DNA from: Streptomyces fagopyri
Lineage (GTDB): Bacteria; Actinomycetota; Actinomycetes; Streptomycetales; Streptomycetaceae
Direction: 5' to 3'
Assembly: GCF_009498275.1 (NCBI RefSeq)
Contig: NZ_CP045643.1
Span: 5,766,001-5,830,000, forward strand
DNA: 64,000 nt
Each line of letters begins with the position of its first letter. Position 1 is the stretch's first letter. A program made the position numbers and the translations under genes. The notes beneath the pieces are model-generated. The model was given only the letters and a program-made list of their open reading frames with translations. It ran no database searches and was not told where the DNA came from. Of this stretch, positions 32,906-41,503 are shown one piece after another.

Positions 32906-33685
32906 ATGTCAGAGCGCAAGCCCATCGAGTCGTGGCTCACCGACATGGACGGTGTGCTCATCCACGAGGGTGTGCCGATCCCCGGTGCCGACGCCTTCGT
33001 CAAAAGGCTGCGGGAGTCCGGGAAGCCGTTCCTGGTGCTCACCAACAACTCCATCTACACCGCCCGTGACCTGCACGCCCGGCTCCGCCGCATGGGCCTG
33101 GACGTCCCGGTGGAGAACATCTGGACCTCCGCTCTGGCCACCGCCAAGTTCCTGGACGCCCAGCGCCCCGGCGGCACCGCCTACGTCATCGGCGAGGCCG
33201 GCCTGACCACCGCGCTGCACGACATCGGGTACGTCCTGACCGACCACGAGCCGGACTACGTGGTCCTCGGCGAGACCCGCACCTACTCCTTCGAGGCCAT
33301 GACCAAGGCGGTCCGGCTGATCGAGGGCGGCGCCCGGTTCATCGCGACCAACCCCGACGAGACCGGGCCGTCCACCGAGGGCCCGCTGCCCGCCACCGGG
33401 GCCGTCGCCGCGCTGATCACCAAGGCGACCGGAAAGCAGCCGTACTTCGCGGGCAAACCGAACCCGCTGATGATGCGGACGGGCCTCAACGCCATCGGGG
33501 CGCACTCCGAGACCAGCGCGATGATCGGCGACCGCATGGACACCGACGTGCTGGCCGGACTGGAGGCGGGGATGGAGACCTACCTCGTGCTGACCGGTCT
33601 CACCACGCGTGACGAGATCGAGAAGTACCCGTTCCGGCCCTCCAGGATCGTCGATTCGATCGCGGACCTCGTCGACCGGATCTAA
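32906..33685 (+). CDS. HAD-IIA family phosphatase (NagD-like)
   Basis: 259 residues from ATG 32906 with AGGAGA eight bases upstream. The motifs are WLTDMDGVLIHEG (nucleophile Asp), FLVLTNNSIYT (motif II), GKPNPLMM (motif III Lys) and MIGDRMDTDVLAGLEAGMET (motif IV). The C2-type cap lies between motifs II and III. Relatives dephosphorylate nucleotides or sugar phosphates; the substrate is not evident. It sits downstream of the phosphonate operon but has its own ribosome site and 313-bp spacing, so it is probably separate. Confidence 0.88.
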   Translation: MSERKPIESWLTDMDGVLIHEGVPIPGADAFVKRLRESGKPFLVLTNNSIYTARDLHARLRRMGLDVPVENIWTSALATAKFLDAQRPGGTAYVIGEAGLTTALHDIGYVLTDHEPDYVVLGETRTYSFEAMTKAVRLIEGGARFIATNPDETGPSTEGPLPATGAVAALITKATGKQPYFAGKPNPLMMRTGLNAIGAHSETSAMIGDRMDTDVLAGLEAGMETYLVLTGLTTRDEIEKYPFRPSRIVDSIADLVDRI

Positions 33686-33753
33686 ACCATTCGTGACCCG
33701 TCCGGAGTAGTCGCGGGCGTCAGCGGATGCGCCGTGCGGCCCGCGGGGGGAGT

Positions 33754-33769
33754 CTCCAGACATCTGGAG
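33754..33769 (+). promoter_or_regulatory. Palindrome overlapping the ribosome site of the 33777 gene
   Basis: CTCCAGA-CA-TCTGGAG; the right arm contributes to the GGAGG Shine-Dalgarno six bases before ATG 33777. It could sequester the site in mRNA or serve as an operator. Confidence 0.5.
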
Positions 33770-33776
33770 GTTCACG

Positions 33777-34400
33777 ATGGGTTCATGGAAACTCACTCTC
33801 TGCACCGGAGCGGTCGTGGCGGTCGCGCTGGCCCCCACCGCGTACGCGGCCGCGCTGACTCCCACCGCGTACGCGACCGCTGTCCGGAGCGACGCGGCGG
33901 CCGTCTCGGTGACACCCGCGGTCCCCGCCCCCGGCAGTGACATCCGCCTGCGGGCGGAGGGCTGCACGGGAAGCACCGGCACCGCCGCGTCCGCCGCGTT
34001 CGTCGCGGACGCGCGGCTCACGGGTTCGGACGGGGTGCTCACCGGCGAGACCCGGGTCCGCACCTCGCTGTCGCCCGGCACCTACGACGTCACGGTCGGC
34101 TGCGCGGGCGGGCAGGGCACGCGGCAGGTCAAGGGCACCGTGACCGTCACCGGTCAGCCGGAGCCGCTCTCCACGCTCTCCGCCCCCGCGTCGCTCCTCG
34201 CCTCGCCCGTCGCCCCGGTGCACGCGGGCGGCGGCGGTACCGCCCGTGCCGACGGAAGCGGCCCGCACACGGTGGCCGTGGACGCGCGGGCGACCGGCCC
34301 GGGGACCCGGCAGGCGGTGATCGGTCTCGTCCTGGCGGGTGTCGCCGCGGTGGCCGTGGCGCTGCGCAGCGCCCGTCGCGGCCGAGACACGTCCGAGTGA
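33777..34400 (+). CDS. Exported membrane-anchored protein, likely sortase partner
   Basis: 207 residues. The signal peptide is MGSWKLTLCTGAVVAVALAPTAYA. An Ig-like domain (AVSVTPAVPAPGSDIRLRAEGCTGSTG, LSPGTYDVTVGCAGGQG) with two Cys likely forms a disulphide. The C-terminus is tripartite: ATGPGTR, the helix AVIGLVLAGVAAVAVAL and RSARRGRD. This looks like a sorting signal, but the motif is RATGP rather than LPXTG or LAXTG. The class F sortase gene begins one base after the stop, so the two are co-transcribed and probably work together; alternatively the protein is simply membrane-anchored. Confidence 0.75.
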   Translation: MGSWKLTLCTGAVVAVALAPTAYAAALTPTAYATAVRSDAAAVSVTPAVPAPGSDIRLRAEGCTGSTGTAASAAFVADARLTGSDGVLTGETRVRTSLSPGTYDVTVGCAGGQGTRQVKGTVTVTGQPEPLSTLSAPASLLASPVAPVHAGGGGTARADGSGPHTVAVDARATGPGTRQAVIGLVLAGVAAVAVALRSARRGRDTSE

Positions 34401-34401
34401 C

Positions 34402-35067
34402 ATGCCGGACAGAGAGCGTTCCCCGGGCGTGGGGCGGCTGCTGACCGGCGTCGCCTGGGCACTGCTGCTGCTCGGGCTGTGGCTGTGGGGCAGGGAGGTG
34501 ACCGACGTACGGCTGGGAATGTCGGCGCCGGCCACGGGAGACATGGCGGCGGTGGGACGGCCGCCGGAGGTCCGGATGCCTCCGCCGCTGAAGCCGCTCG
34601 GCAGGGCACGGCCGCAGCGCGTCGACATCCCGTCGATGGGGGTGCGGGCGCCGGTGGTGGCCCGCGGGCTCGACACGCAGGGCGCCATCGATCCGCCGCC
34701 CTACGAGCAGCCGGGCGTCGTCGGCTGGTACGCCGCGGGAGTGCAGCCGGGTGCGGCCGGGACCGCGCTGTTCGTGGGGCACGTCGACACCGAGACCCGG
34801 CCCGCGGTCTTCTACCAGCTCAGCACGATGCGGCCGGGCCAGCGGATCCGCGTGATGCGTGACGACGGGACCGTCGCCGAGTTCACCGTGGACGATGTCG
34901 CGGTCTTCCCGCGCGATCACTTCGACGCCCAACAGGCTTACGGACCACGGCAGTCGGGGCGGGCCGAGCTGCGACTGGTCACCTGCGGCGGCACCTTCGA
35001 CCGGGCCCGTCGTACGTACACCGCGAACGTGGTCGTGTCCGCGTACCTCACCGGAAAGGGCTTCTGA
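34402..35067 (+). CDS. Class F sortase
   Basis: 221 residues. One N-terminal membrane segment (LLTGVAWALLLLGLWLWG) precedes a Pro-rich linker and the sortase barrel. The catalytic residues are His127 (LFVGHVDT), Cys195 (RLVTCGGTFD) and an Arg in the following RARRTYTANV. The TCGG context and short linker are the class F pattern. It follows its presumed partner gene with one base between them. Confidence 0.88.
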   Translation: MPDRERSPGVGRLLTGVAWALLLLGLWLWGREVTDVRLGMSAPATGDMAAVGRPPEVRMPPPLKPLGRARPQRVDIPSMGVRAPVVARGLDTQGAIDPPPYEQPGVVGWYAAGVQPGAAGTALFVGHVDTETRPAVFYQLSTMRPGQRIRVMRDDGTVAEFTVDDVAVFPRDHFDAQQAYGPRQSGRAELRLVTCGGTFDRARRTYTANVVVSAYLTGKGF

Positions 35068-35805
35068 GCCCGGGGAGCCCGTACGCGGACTCCCGTGGCG
35101 GGCGCACCTGGCCCGGCCGGCGGCCCGCTCCCCCCGGGGCCACCGGCCGGACTGGTCCTCGACCGCGCGCGCACGGGCTGCGGGAGTAACCCGGCGGCGG
35201 CGCGGGAGGTTCTGAGACCATTCCGGACATCACGCACCACGGTGAGGAACTCGGTGATCCGGATGACCGGCATGGCGGGACCGGCTCGGGGGCCGGGGGC
35301 GGTCGAGGCAACTCTAGAGCGGATGGGCGTTCCGGCCTAGAGGCTGTCGGATGTCGGTCGGCGTCGTGGCCCTGTGTGATCCGACCAGGTGACGGCCGCT
35401 TCCGCGGGACGGTCCGTCAACACCTCATAGGGACCGGGGCCGTTCGCCGTCCGGACCGTCCCGGTCCGTCGAGCGCGCCACGACCCGCGCCGCGATCTCG
35501 TCGAGCGGCAGCCGGTGCCGGCGCGTGTACCGGCGCAGCGCCGGGAAGGCCTGGTCCACGCCCGTGGCCCCGCGCCCGCCGGGTGACGTCGGGCCGGCGG
35601 GCGGCGGTCGGGGCGGCGTTCCCCCATTTCGCTGTTCGTCTCCGCCGGGGGCGTCCCGCTCGCTGTGCCGGGCTTCGTCCAGCGGCGCCTACCCGGCGCG
35701 TCCGGGCCTGTAACAGCTCGCCGACAGGGTTCGGAGCAGCCCGTGGGCGAGGAGGCGCCCATGTCACGATTGCCCCTCAGGGCGGTGCACCCGAGGGGGA
35801 GTTGC
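35068..35805. other. Long gap between sortase F and cslZ
   Basis: It holds only the ANTAR-like remnant (35425-35688, minus strand) and the two alternative ribosome sites of cslZ at its right end. The remaining frames do not show convincing codon use. Confidence 0.5.
35425..35688 (-). pseudogene. Remnant of an ANTAR-domain protein
   Basis: The frame between a TAG (35689-35691) and a TGA (35425-35427) ends with VDQAFPALRRYTRRHRLPLD followed by EIAARVVAR. This matches the last two helices of ANTAR RNA-binding domains (aromatic, then LRRY...R...L..VA..VV). No start codon with a ribosome site and no complete three-helix domain precede it. Part of an upstream helix (VGELLQARTRR) appears in another frame, as a frameshift would leave. 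I infer a decayed gene. Confidence 0.4.
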
Positions 35806-36822
35806 ATGTACGGCGGCAAGGGGGCCCGGGCACGGGCGTCCATGGCGGTGATGGGGGCGGTCCTGCTGTTGGGGGGGTGTTCGGCGGGGGGCGGCGGGGA
35901 CGGAGGCGACGACGCGGGGCCCAGGATCCCCCGGCAGCCGGGGAGTCCGGGCCCCTTCTGGGTCAACCCGGCGGGCAACGCGGCCGAGCAGGTGGCCGCG
36001 TACGTCAAGGCGGGCAGGAAGGACGACGCCGAGCAGATCCGCAAGATCGCCGAGCGGGCGACCGGCGAGTGGATCGGGCCGGAGAACCCGGAGCGGGAGG
36101 CGCGCGGTTTCACGCAGGCCGCCGAGCGGGCGGGCCGGGCCGCCGTACTGGTCCTCTACAACATTCCGCACCGCGACTGCGGCCAGTTCTCGCGGGGCGG
36201 CGCCGCGGACGGCGACACCTACCGGACCTGGATCGACGCGGTCGCCCGCGGCATCGGCGACCGGCCCGCCACGGTGGTCCTGGAACCGGACGCGATCCTG
36301 CACCTGGTCGACCGGTGCACTCCGGCGCGGTTGGGGGAGGAGCGCTACTTCCTCCTGAAGGAGGCCGTCACCGAGCTCAAGTCCCTGAAGAACACGAAGG
36401 TGTACCTGGACGCGGGCAACGCGGGCTGGGGCCACCCCGACCAGATCTTCCAGCCGCTCGAACGGGCGGGCGTCGACCTGGCCGACGGGTTCGCGGTGAA
36501 CGTCTCCAACTTCTACTCGACGCGGGACTCCGTCGCGTACGGCAAGCGGCTGTCCGCGCGGGTCGGCGGCAAGCACTTCGTCGTCGACACCAGCCGCAAC
36601 GGCAACGGGCCCTACACGGCCGGCAAGGCCGACGAGAACTGGTGCAATCCGCCGGGACGCGCGCTGGGCGAGAGCCCGACGACGAAGACCGCCGATCCAC
36701 TCGTCGACGCCTATCTGTGGGTGAAGCGGCCCGGCGAGTCGGACGGCACCTGCAAAGGTGGTCCGAAGGCGGGCGACTGGTGGCCCGAGTACGCGCTCGG
36801 GCTGGCGAGGGCTTCGGGGTAA
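35806..36822 (+). CDS. cslZ: Lipoprotein GH6 endoglucanase-like protein (CslZ)
   Basis: 338 residues from ATG 35806 (GAGGGGGAG five bases upstream); ATG 35761 with GAGGAGG would add 15 residues. The signal peptide ends in lipobox LGGC with Cys25, so it should be tethered to the membrane. GH6 hallmarks: LYNIPHRDCGQFSRGG (Asp of the first catalytic loop), ATVVLEPDAILHLV (EPD, catalytic acid) and WVKRPGESDGTC. It sits convergently beside glxA and cslA, the arrangement known for cslZ. Its likely job is trimming or release of the beta-glucan made by CslA at hyphal tips. Confidence 0.88.
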   Translation: MYGGKGARARASMAVMGAVLLLGGCSAGGGGDGGDDAGPRIPRQPGSPGPFWVNPAGNAAEQVAAYVKAGRKDDAEQIRKIAERATGEWIGPENPEREARGFTQAAERAGRAAVLVLYNIPHRDCGQFSRGGAADGDTYRTWIDAVARGIGDRPATVVLEPDAILHLVDRCTPARLGEERYFLLKEAVTELKSLKNTKVYLDAGNAGWGHPDQIFQPLERAGVDLADGFAVNVSNFYSTRDSVAYGKRLSARVGGKHFVVDTSRNGNGPYTAGKADENWCNPPGRALGESPTTKTADPLVDAYLWVKRPGESDGTCKGGPKAGDWWPEYALGLARASG

Positions 36823-36844
36823 AGGCCCGCGTGGAGCGGCCGGT

Positions 36845-36896
36845 ACGTGACCGGGGGCGCCCTCCGCCGTCGAGCGGAGGGCGCCCCCGGTCACGT
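36845..36896. terminator. 23-bp perfect-stem bidirectional terminator
   Basis: Arms 36845-36867 and 36874-36896 are exact reverse complements around a 6-nt loop (CGTCGA). It lies between the convergent cslZ and glxA stops and should insulate them. Confidence 0.9.
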
Positions 36897-36913
36897 GGGC
36901 GGGTTCCGGTGGA

Positions 36914-38851
36914 TCAGGGAACCCTGATCCACCGGGCCCTGGACGGCGTTCCCCGGCCGTCCGTCACGAACAGCATGTACCAGCCGGACTCCACCAGGTT
37001 CCGGTTCCTCGGCACGGTCACCGTGATCCCGTTCGCCGTCCTCTCGAAGTCCAGCGCGACGGAGCGCTGGTCGACGTCGGTGACGTGGGTGGAGGCGCTC
37101 GGCCGGATCAGTCGCGCCGTCCTGATGGACGAGGGGTGCGCGGAGGTGAAGGTGGCCGAGCCGCCGCGGGCGACGGTCCTCGGGCCACCGCCCAGGGCGG
37201 GCCGGGAGCCGCGGTAGAGATACGGCGGCGTGTAGATCTCGATGCGCTGTTCGAAGGTGGCGGGCTTGGTGTCGGCCTTGTCCGCGTAGAGCGGGTTGGA
37301 GCCGAAGAACATCACGCGGCCGTCGGGCAGCAGGATCGAGCCCGAGTGGTAGTTGCGGCCCACCAGGGGGTCGGCGACCCGGTCGAAGGTGTTGGAGGAG
37401 GGCCGGTAGATCCGTGCCTGGAGGATGTCGGAGGCGCCGCGCCCGCGGTAGTCCTCGGAGCCGCCGGACACCAGGACGGTGTCGTCGGGCAGGATCGAGG
37501 ACTGCGGATAGCGGGTGCCCTTCTCCAGTTCGGGGCCGTCGACGAACCTGGGGTTCCTGTCCTTGAGGTCGATGAGCCGGGTCCTCCTGCTGGAGAGCCT
37601 GGACTCGCCGACTCCGCCGCCGCCGACCACCAGGTACTTCTCGTCCTGCGCGGGCGGCAGCAGCACCGTGCCGGAGGTCTCCATCAGGGTGGGATCGCTC
37701 AGACCGGGCAGTCTGGTGAACTTGTTCGTGGCCACGTTCCAGATGCCGGGGTCGCGGCCCACGTCGTCCGGTCCGTAGCCCGCGTTCGAGCCCGAGTAGA
37801 ACATCTCGCCGTTCTGCGTCAGGCTGACCGCCGGATAGGTCGGGAACTGGCGGATGCCCTTGGTGTAGGTCCACTTCCTCGTCCCCGGGTCGAAGACCTC
37901 GTTCTTGCCCGGGACCAGCTGGCCGATCTCGTCGAGTCCGGAGAGGCTGAGGATCCTGCCGTCGCTCATGGTCGTCAGCGTCGGGTACCAGCGGGCCTCG
38001 TTCATCGGGTCGACCTTGATGTACCGCTCGGCGACCGGATCGAACTCGAACGCGTCGCGGATGCCCTGGAAGTCCTTCTTGTCGAGGGCGAGTTTCTGGG
38101 CGATGCCGTACGTGTTGCGCGCGTCCGAGCCCGCCAGGCCCCGGACGCGGTAGTTGTCCTGGGTGCCCGTCTGGTACTTCTGGCCGCTCTTCTGCGCCTC
38201 GACGTAGATCCGGCCCAGGCCGGGGTCGTTGCGCAGGAACGCGCCGGTCGCCCTGTCGAAGACCTTCTTCGCGCGCGGGACGAGCACCGGGTCCTTGGAG
38301 ACGAACGTCCTGCCGTTCTTCTTGCCGGTGAATCGGGTACCCGCGGGCAGCGTGACCGGCTTGTCGGGGTTCTCGTTGTGGACGACCATCAGGCCGCCGG
38401 CCTTGGTGACGTCACCCTTCAGCGTCTCGTAGCGCTTGGTGCCGCCGGCGATCAGCAGATTGCCGTCGGCGAGCTGGGTGTGGCCCGTGCAGAACAGGTC
38501 GGCGGGCGTCGGGATCGACCTGACGGTCCCCTCGACCGGATCCCAGAGCCGCGTGTCGAACTTCTTCGCGTCGAAGTTGTCCTGGTTGTTGCCCGAACCG
38601 GCGACCAGCAGGATCTTGCCGGTGTGCAGCAGGGCCGCGTGGATGGTGTTGAGCCGGTACCGCTCGGGGAACCGGACGATGTCCCAGTGGCCGTTCGCGG
38701 CTTTGTACTCGGGCTTGTCGATCGTGTACTGGTGGTACCTCTCCGTGCTGAAGCGATAGACCCACGGTCCGTTCATCCCGGTCAGAGCGAGCACCACCGC
38801 ACCGCCCATCGCGAGACGGCGGACGCGGCGGCGACGGGCACCGTCTCTCAT
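36914..38851 (-). CDS. glxA: Radical copper oxidase GlxA
   Basis: 645 residues, the length known for S. lividans GlxA. An N-terminal membrane anchor (LAMGGAVVLALTGMN) leads into a seven-bladed kelch propeller and a C-terminal Ig-like domain (DUF1929). Active-site residues can be placed by homology to galactose oxidase: Cys121 (LFCTGHTQL) for the Tyr-Cys cofactor, Trp288-Tyr289 (EARWYPTLT), Tyr501-His502 (RNYHSGSILLPDGR) and His589 (STHVTDVDQR). Trp288 is the stacking residue described for GlxA. The enzyme oxidises primary alcohol groups with oxygen and copper and acts on the CslA glycan at hyphal tips. The ATG overlaps the cslA stop by four bases. Confidence 0.95.
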   Translation of the reverse strand: MRDGARRRRVRRLAMGGAVVLALTGMNGPWVYRFSTERYHQYTIDKPEYKAANGHWDIVRFPERYRLNTIHAALLHTGKILLVAGSGNNQDNFDAKKFDTRLWDPVEGTVRSIPTPADLFCTGHTQLADGNLLIAGGTKRYETLKGDVTKAGGLMVVHNENPDKPVTLPAGTRFTGKKNGRTFVSKDPVLVPRAKKVFDRATGAFLRNDPGLGRIYVEAQKSGQKYQTGTQDNYRVRGLAGSDARNTYGIAQKLALDKKDFQGIRDAFEFDPVAERYIKVDPMNEARWYPTLTTMSDGRILSLSGLDEIGQLVPGKNEVFDPGTRKWTYTKGIRQFPTYPAVSLTQNGEMFYSGSNAGYGPDDVGRDPGIWNVATNKFTRLPGLSDPTLMETSGTVLLPPAQDEKYLVVGGGGVGESRLSSRRTRLIDLKDRNPRFVDGPELEKGTRYPQSSILPDDTVLVSGGSEDYRGRGASDILQARIYRPSSNTFDRVADPLVGRNYHSGSILLPDGRVMFFGSNPLYADKADTKPATFEQRIEIYTPPYLYRGSRPALGGGPRTVARGGSATFTSAHPSSIRTARLIRPSASTHVTDVDQRSVALDFERTANGITVTVPRNRNLVESGWYMLFVTDGRGTPSRARWIRVP

Positions 38852-40845
38852 TTCTCGCGTCCCCCAAGGGAAATCCGCAGGGTCTGTTCGCTGCCGCTGC
38901 CGCTGCCGCTGCCGCTGCCGCTGCCGTCGTCGTTGTCGCCGCGCGCCGCCGCCCGGCCGGGCTCGTGCCGCGGCTCGTGCCCCGGCGCGTGCTGCTCCGG
39001 CCGGGGCACGGAGGACCGCGCGGGCGGGGGAGCGGTCTCTCCGGGCGGGGCCGGGGGGTTCTTCCCGGTCCGGCGCAGAGTCCACTGCCAGGCGAGGATC
39101 GGCGAGGCGGTGATCAGCAGGGCGAAGCAGGCCCAGGTGATCATCGCGGGGTGGGAGTGCCCGAGCAGGGGTCCGGCGACGATCGAGCCGGCGAAGACCA
39201 GGATGAAGAACAGGTGGATGCGGAAGGTCCCGAACAGTGTGTCCGGGCTCGCCGAATCACCCTTGGGGGTCACCACGAACCTGCTCCCGCGGCGCAGCAC
39301 GGCGTCCATCAGCGAGCGGGCGTAGACCGGCGCCGAGAGCGCCGACATGATCATGCCCGCCACACCGCCGGAGCCCTCGGGCTCGTGCGGGGAGACGTTG
39401 TGCCGGCGGTTCCACAGGTACAGACCGATCTGCAGCGCGGAGGCGTTGCCGTACAGCATCAGCCACACCGTCGGGTCGATGTTCACGCCCGAGGCGCCCA
39501 GGCCGAGGAACAGCGCGCAACTCAGCGCCGCGAGAATCCAGTTGAGGGCCGACATCGGGTAGAAGATGATCATCATGGTGTAGTTGAAGAGCTTGCTGGG
39601 CGGCAGCGAGTAGAAGCCCTTCCAGTACTGCTTCAGGATCGTCTCGTACGTGCCCCGCGACCAGCGCAGCTGCTGGGTGAAGAAGTCCGTCCAGGCGTTG
39701 GGGCCCTCGCCGACCGCGAGCACGTCCGGCGTGTACACCGAGCGCCACTTGCGTCCCGTGGCCGGGTTCCGGTGGCGGTGCATCTCGAACCCGGTCGCCA
39801 TGTCCTCGGTGATCGAGTCGTACAGACCGCCGATCTGCTTCAGCGCCCTGATGCGTACGGCGTTGGAGGTGCCCACGAACATCGGCGCGCCGTAGCGGTT
39901 GCCGGCCCGCTGGATCAGCGCGTGGAAGAGGAACTGCTGGGACTCGGCGGCCTTGGTGATGGGGTTGTCGTAGTTGCCGTACACCTGCGGGCCGATCACG
40001 AAGCCGATGTCCGGGTCGCGGAAGAAGCCGAGCATCCGCTCCAGATAGTTGGGCAGCGGCACGTGGTCGGTGTCGACGGAGGCGAAGAAGTCGTACGCGT
40101 CGCCGTGCGCCTCCAGCCAGGCGTTGTAGTTGCCGTGCTTGGTCCTGGCGCGGTGCGGCCCCTTGGCCTGGTTCCACTTCGCGACGCCCTTGCGGGAGAA
40201 GTGGTGCACACCGAGGCGCTCGCAGACCTCCTTCACCTCGGGGTCGTCGCCCTCGTCGAGGAGCCAGATGTGCAGAAGGCCCCGGTGGCGCAGCCGGACG
40301 GCCGCCTCCAGGGTCCTCGTCACCATGGCGAGCGGTTCCTTGCCGGGCACGAAGGAGGTGAGGAAGGCCACTCGGGTGCCGGTCTCGGGTACCACCGGGA
40401 TCGGGTCGCGGGCGACCAGGGTCGCGTGCGCGTTCGAGAGTACGTTCATGCAGCGGAAGAACTCGATCAGGCCGATCGAGACGAGCATCACCGTGTCGAG
40501 CGCCGGCAGGAAGTCGTGGGCCGGGTAGTCGCGTTCGGTCCAGTGCTCCGGCTGGAGCAGCCAGCCGAGCAGGACCAGCGAGAGCAGTGGCGCCGCGCCC
40601 AGCATGAGGGCGGCCCGCAGCCGGTGCGGCTCCTGGGACAGCAGGGAGCGGTACCGCACCTTGTACGGCTTGCTCGGATCGGGACGCGTGAGAGGGCCCG
40701 CGAGCCTGCTGTAGTGCTCGTAGTCGTATCTCGGCAGAGTCTTCTTGATCCCCCCGGGGTCACCGGTCCGTTGCGACGGCACTCTGGGCCGGGTCGTCCC
40801 GGACGCGTCGAAGTCCTGTCGGGCGCCTGTCGGCGTCGACGTCAT
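38848..40845 (-). CDS. cslA: Cellulose synthase-like glycan synthase CslA
   Basis: 665 residues from ATG 40845 with GGGGGA seven bases upstream. It is a GT2 processive synthase with the D, DxD, TED, QxxRW set: LLDEGDD (Asp197), SVDTDH (258-260), ITEDMATGFE (347-348) and QQLRW (391-395). There are membrane segments at about 80-97 and 115-130 before the catalytic domain and four or five after it. The C-terminal tail is disordered and ends with six Gly-Ser repeats encoded by a hexanucleotide tract. It polymerises a beta-glucan at the hyphal tip and is coupled to glxA. Confidence 0.95.
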   Translation of the reverse strand: MTSTPTGARQDFDASGTTRPRVPSQRTGDPGGIKKTLPRYDYEHYSRLAGPLTRPDPSKPYKVRYRSLLSQEPHRLRAALMLGAAPLLSLVLLGWLLQPEHWTERDYPAHDFLPALDTVMLVSIGLIEFFRCMNVLSNAHATLVARDPIPVVPETGTRVAFLTSFVPGKEPLAMVTRTLEAAVRLRHRGLLHIWLLDEGDDPEVKEVCERLGVHHFSRKGVAKWNQAKGPHRARTKHGNYNAWLEAHGDAYDFFASVDTDHVPLPNYLERMLGFFRDPDIGFVIGPQVYGNYDNPITKAAESQQFLFHALIQRAGNRYGAPMFVGTSNAVRIRALKQIGGLYDSITEDMATGFEMHRHRNPATGRKWRSVYTPDVLAVGEGPNAWTDFFTQQLRWSRGTYETILKQYWKGFYSLPPSKLFNYTMMIIFYPMSALNWILAALSCALFLGLGASGVNIDPTVWLMLYGNASALQIGLYLWNRRHNVSPHEPEGSGGVAGMIMSALSAPVYARSLMDAVLRRGSRFVVTPKGDSASPDTLFGTFRIHLFFILVFAGSIVAGPLLGHSHPAMITWACFALLITASPILAWQWTLRRTGKNPPAPPGETAPPPARSSVPRPEQHAPGHEPRHEPGRAAARGDNDDGSGSGSGSGSGSEQTLRISLGGREK
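38890..38925. repeat. (GCTGCC)6 hexanucleotide microsatellite in cslA
   Basis: Six exact copies of GCTGCC; on the coding strand GGCAGC, giving Gly-Ser six times near the CslA C-terminus. Copy-number change would stay in frame. Confidence 0.95.
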
Positions 40846-40859
40846 GAGTCATTCCCCCC

Positions 40860-40881
40860 ACACGCACGGTCGTGTGCGTGT
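40860..40881 (-). promoter_or_regulatory. Inverted repeat in the cslA leader
   Basis: ACACGCAC (40860-40867) and GTGCGTGT (40874-40881), six bases apart, about 15 bp upstream of the cslA start. Possible operator or leader hairpin. The rest of 40846-41207 has no gene; CGGTTAACCG at 41144-41153 is a further short palindrome. Confidence 0.4.
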
Positions 40882-41207
40882 TCGTCGGTCCTTGTCGTCC
40901 GCTCGGATCCCCCTCGACCGTCACGGACGCGTGCTGGCAGGCGGCGTCATCACTTCATCCACACCCATGAAGACCACGGAAACGCGCCCGTCCGGTCGTA
41001 CGGCGCCCCCTCGGCGCCCGTCCGTGAACGAGGTCCCCAACCTCACGGACGCAACCGGTCGATCCCCCAACTGCCGTGTGACGGCAGCCTCTTGCCGCCC
41101 AGGGTTCTACGGCGCCCGCCATGATCGCAAGGCGCGAAACGCTCGGTTAACCGGTCATACGATCTAATTGGGACGTATGTGCGAAGACGGGGGCGTTCCG
41201 GTACGAC

Positions 41208-41240
41208 GAAGGGCCCCTCGCTTGAGACGAGGAGCCCTTC
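41208..41240 (-). terminator. Terminator of tRNA-Lys (first copy)
   Basis: GAAGGGC...CCTCG pairs with CGAGG...GCCCTTC. It starts seven bases beyond the 3' end of the minus-strand tRNA. Confidence 0.75.
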
Positions 41241-41246
41241 TGCCGG

Positions 41247-41320
41247 TGCGCCGCCAGGGACTCGAACCCCGGACCCGCTGATTAAGAGTCAGCTGCTCTA
41301 ACCAACTGAGCTAGCGGCGC
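41247..41320 (-). tRNA. tRNA-Lys (CTT anticodon)
   Basis: On the minus strand the 7-bp acceptor GCGCCGC/GCGGCGC, D-arm GCTC...GAGC, anticodon loop with CTT at its centre (stem CTGA/TCAG) and T-arm ending GGTTCGAGTCC are all present. It is 74 nt to the discriminator A, with no encoded CCA. Identical to the copy at 49419-49492. Confidence 0.95.
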
Positions 41321-41503
41321 CTGCTGACCCGGAAACTCTACCCGATACGAACGGGTGCTCCCGACCGTGGAGCGGCGCCCGGCCGCCCACGGACGGCCCC
41401 GTACATCATTCGGACCGTCAACATGCGACACCGGACGACAGTTGAGAAACTGACGACTGTGCAGAAAAGCGGAGATTTCTACCTGGAGTGTGAGGGGCGA
41501 CGC

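Noticed and set aside
35376..37217. 613-codon plus-strand frame overlapping cslZ
   Set aside because: Different frame from the GH6 motifs; Arg/Gly-rich shadow running through the 23-bp terminator.
37085..39325. 746-codon plus-strand open frame across glxA and the end of cslA
   Set aside because: Antisense to two strongly supported genes; long antisense frames are expected at this GC content.
41247..41320. tRNA as attachment site of an integrated element
   Set aside because: No integrase or excisionase gene and no partial tRNA copy; the second copy is complete and functional-looking.
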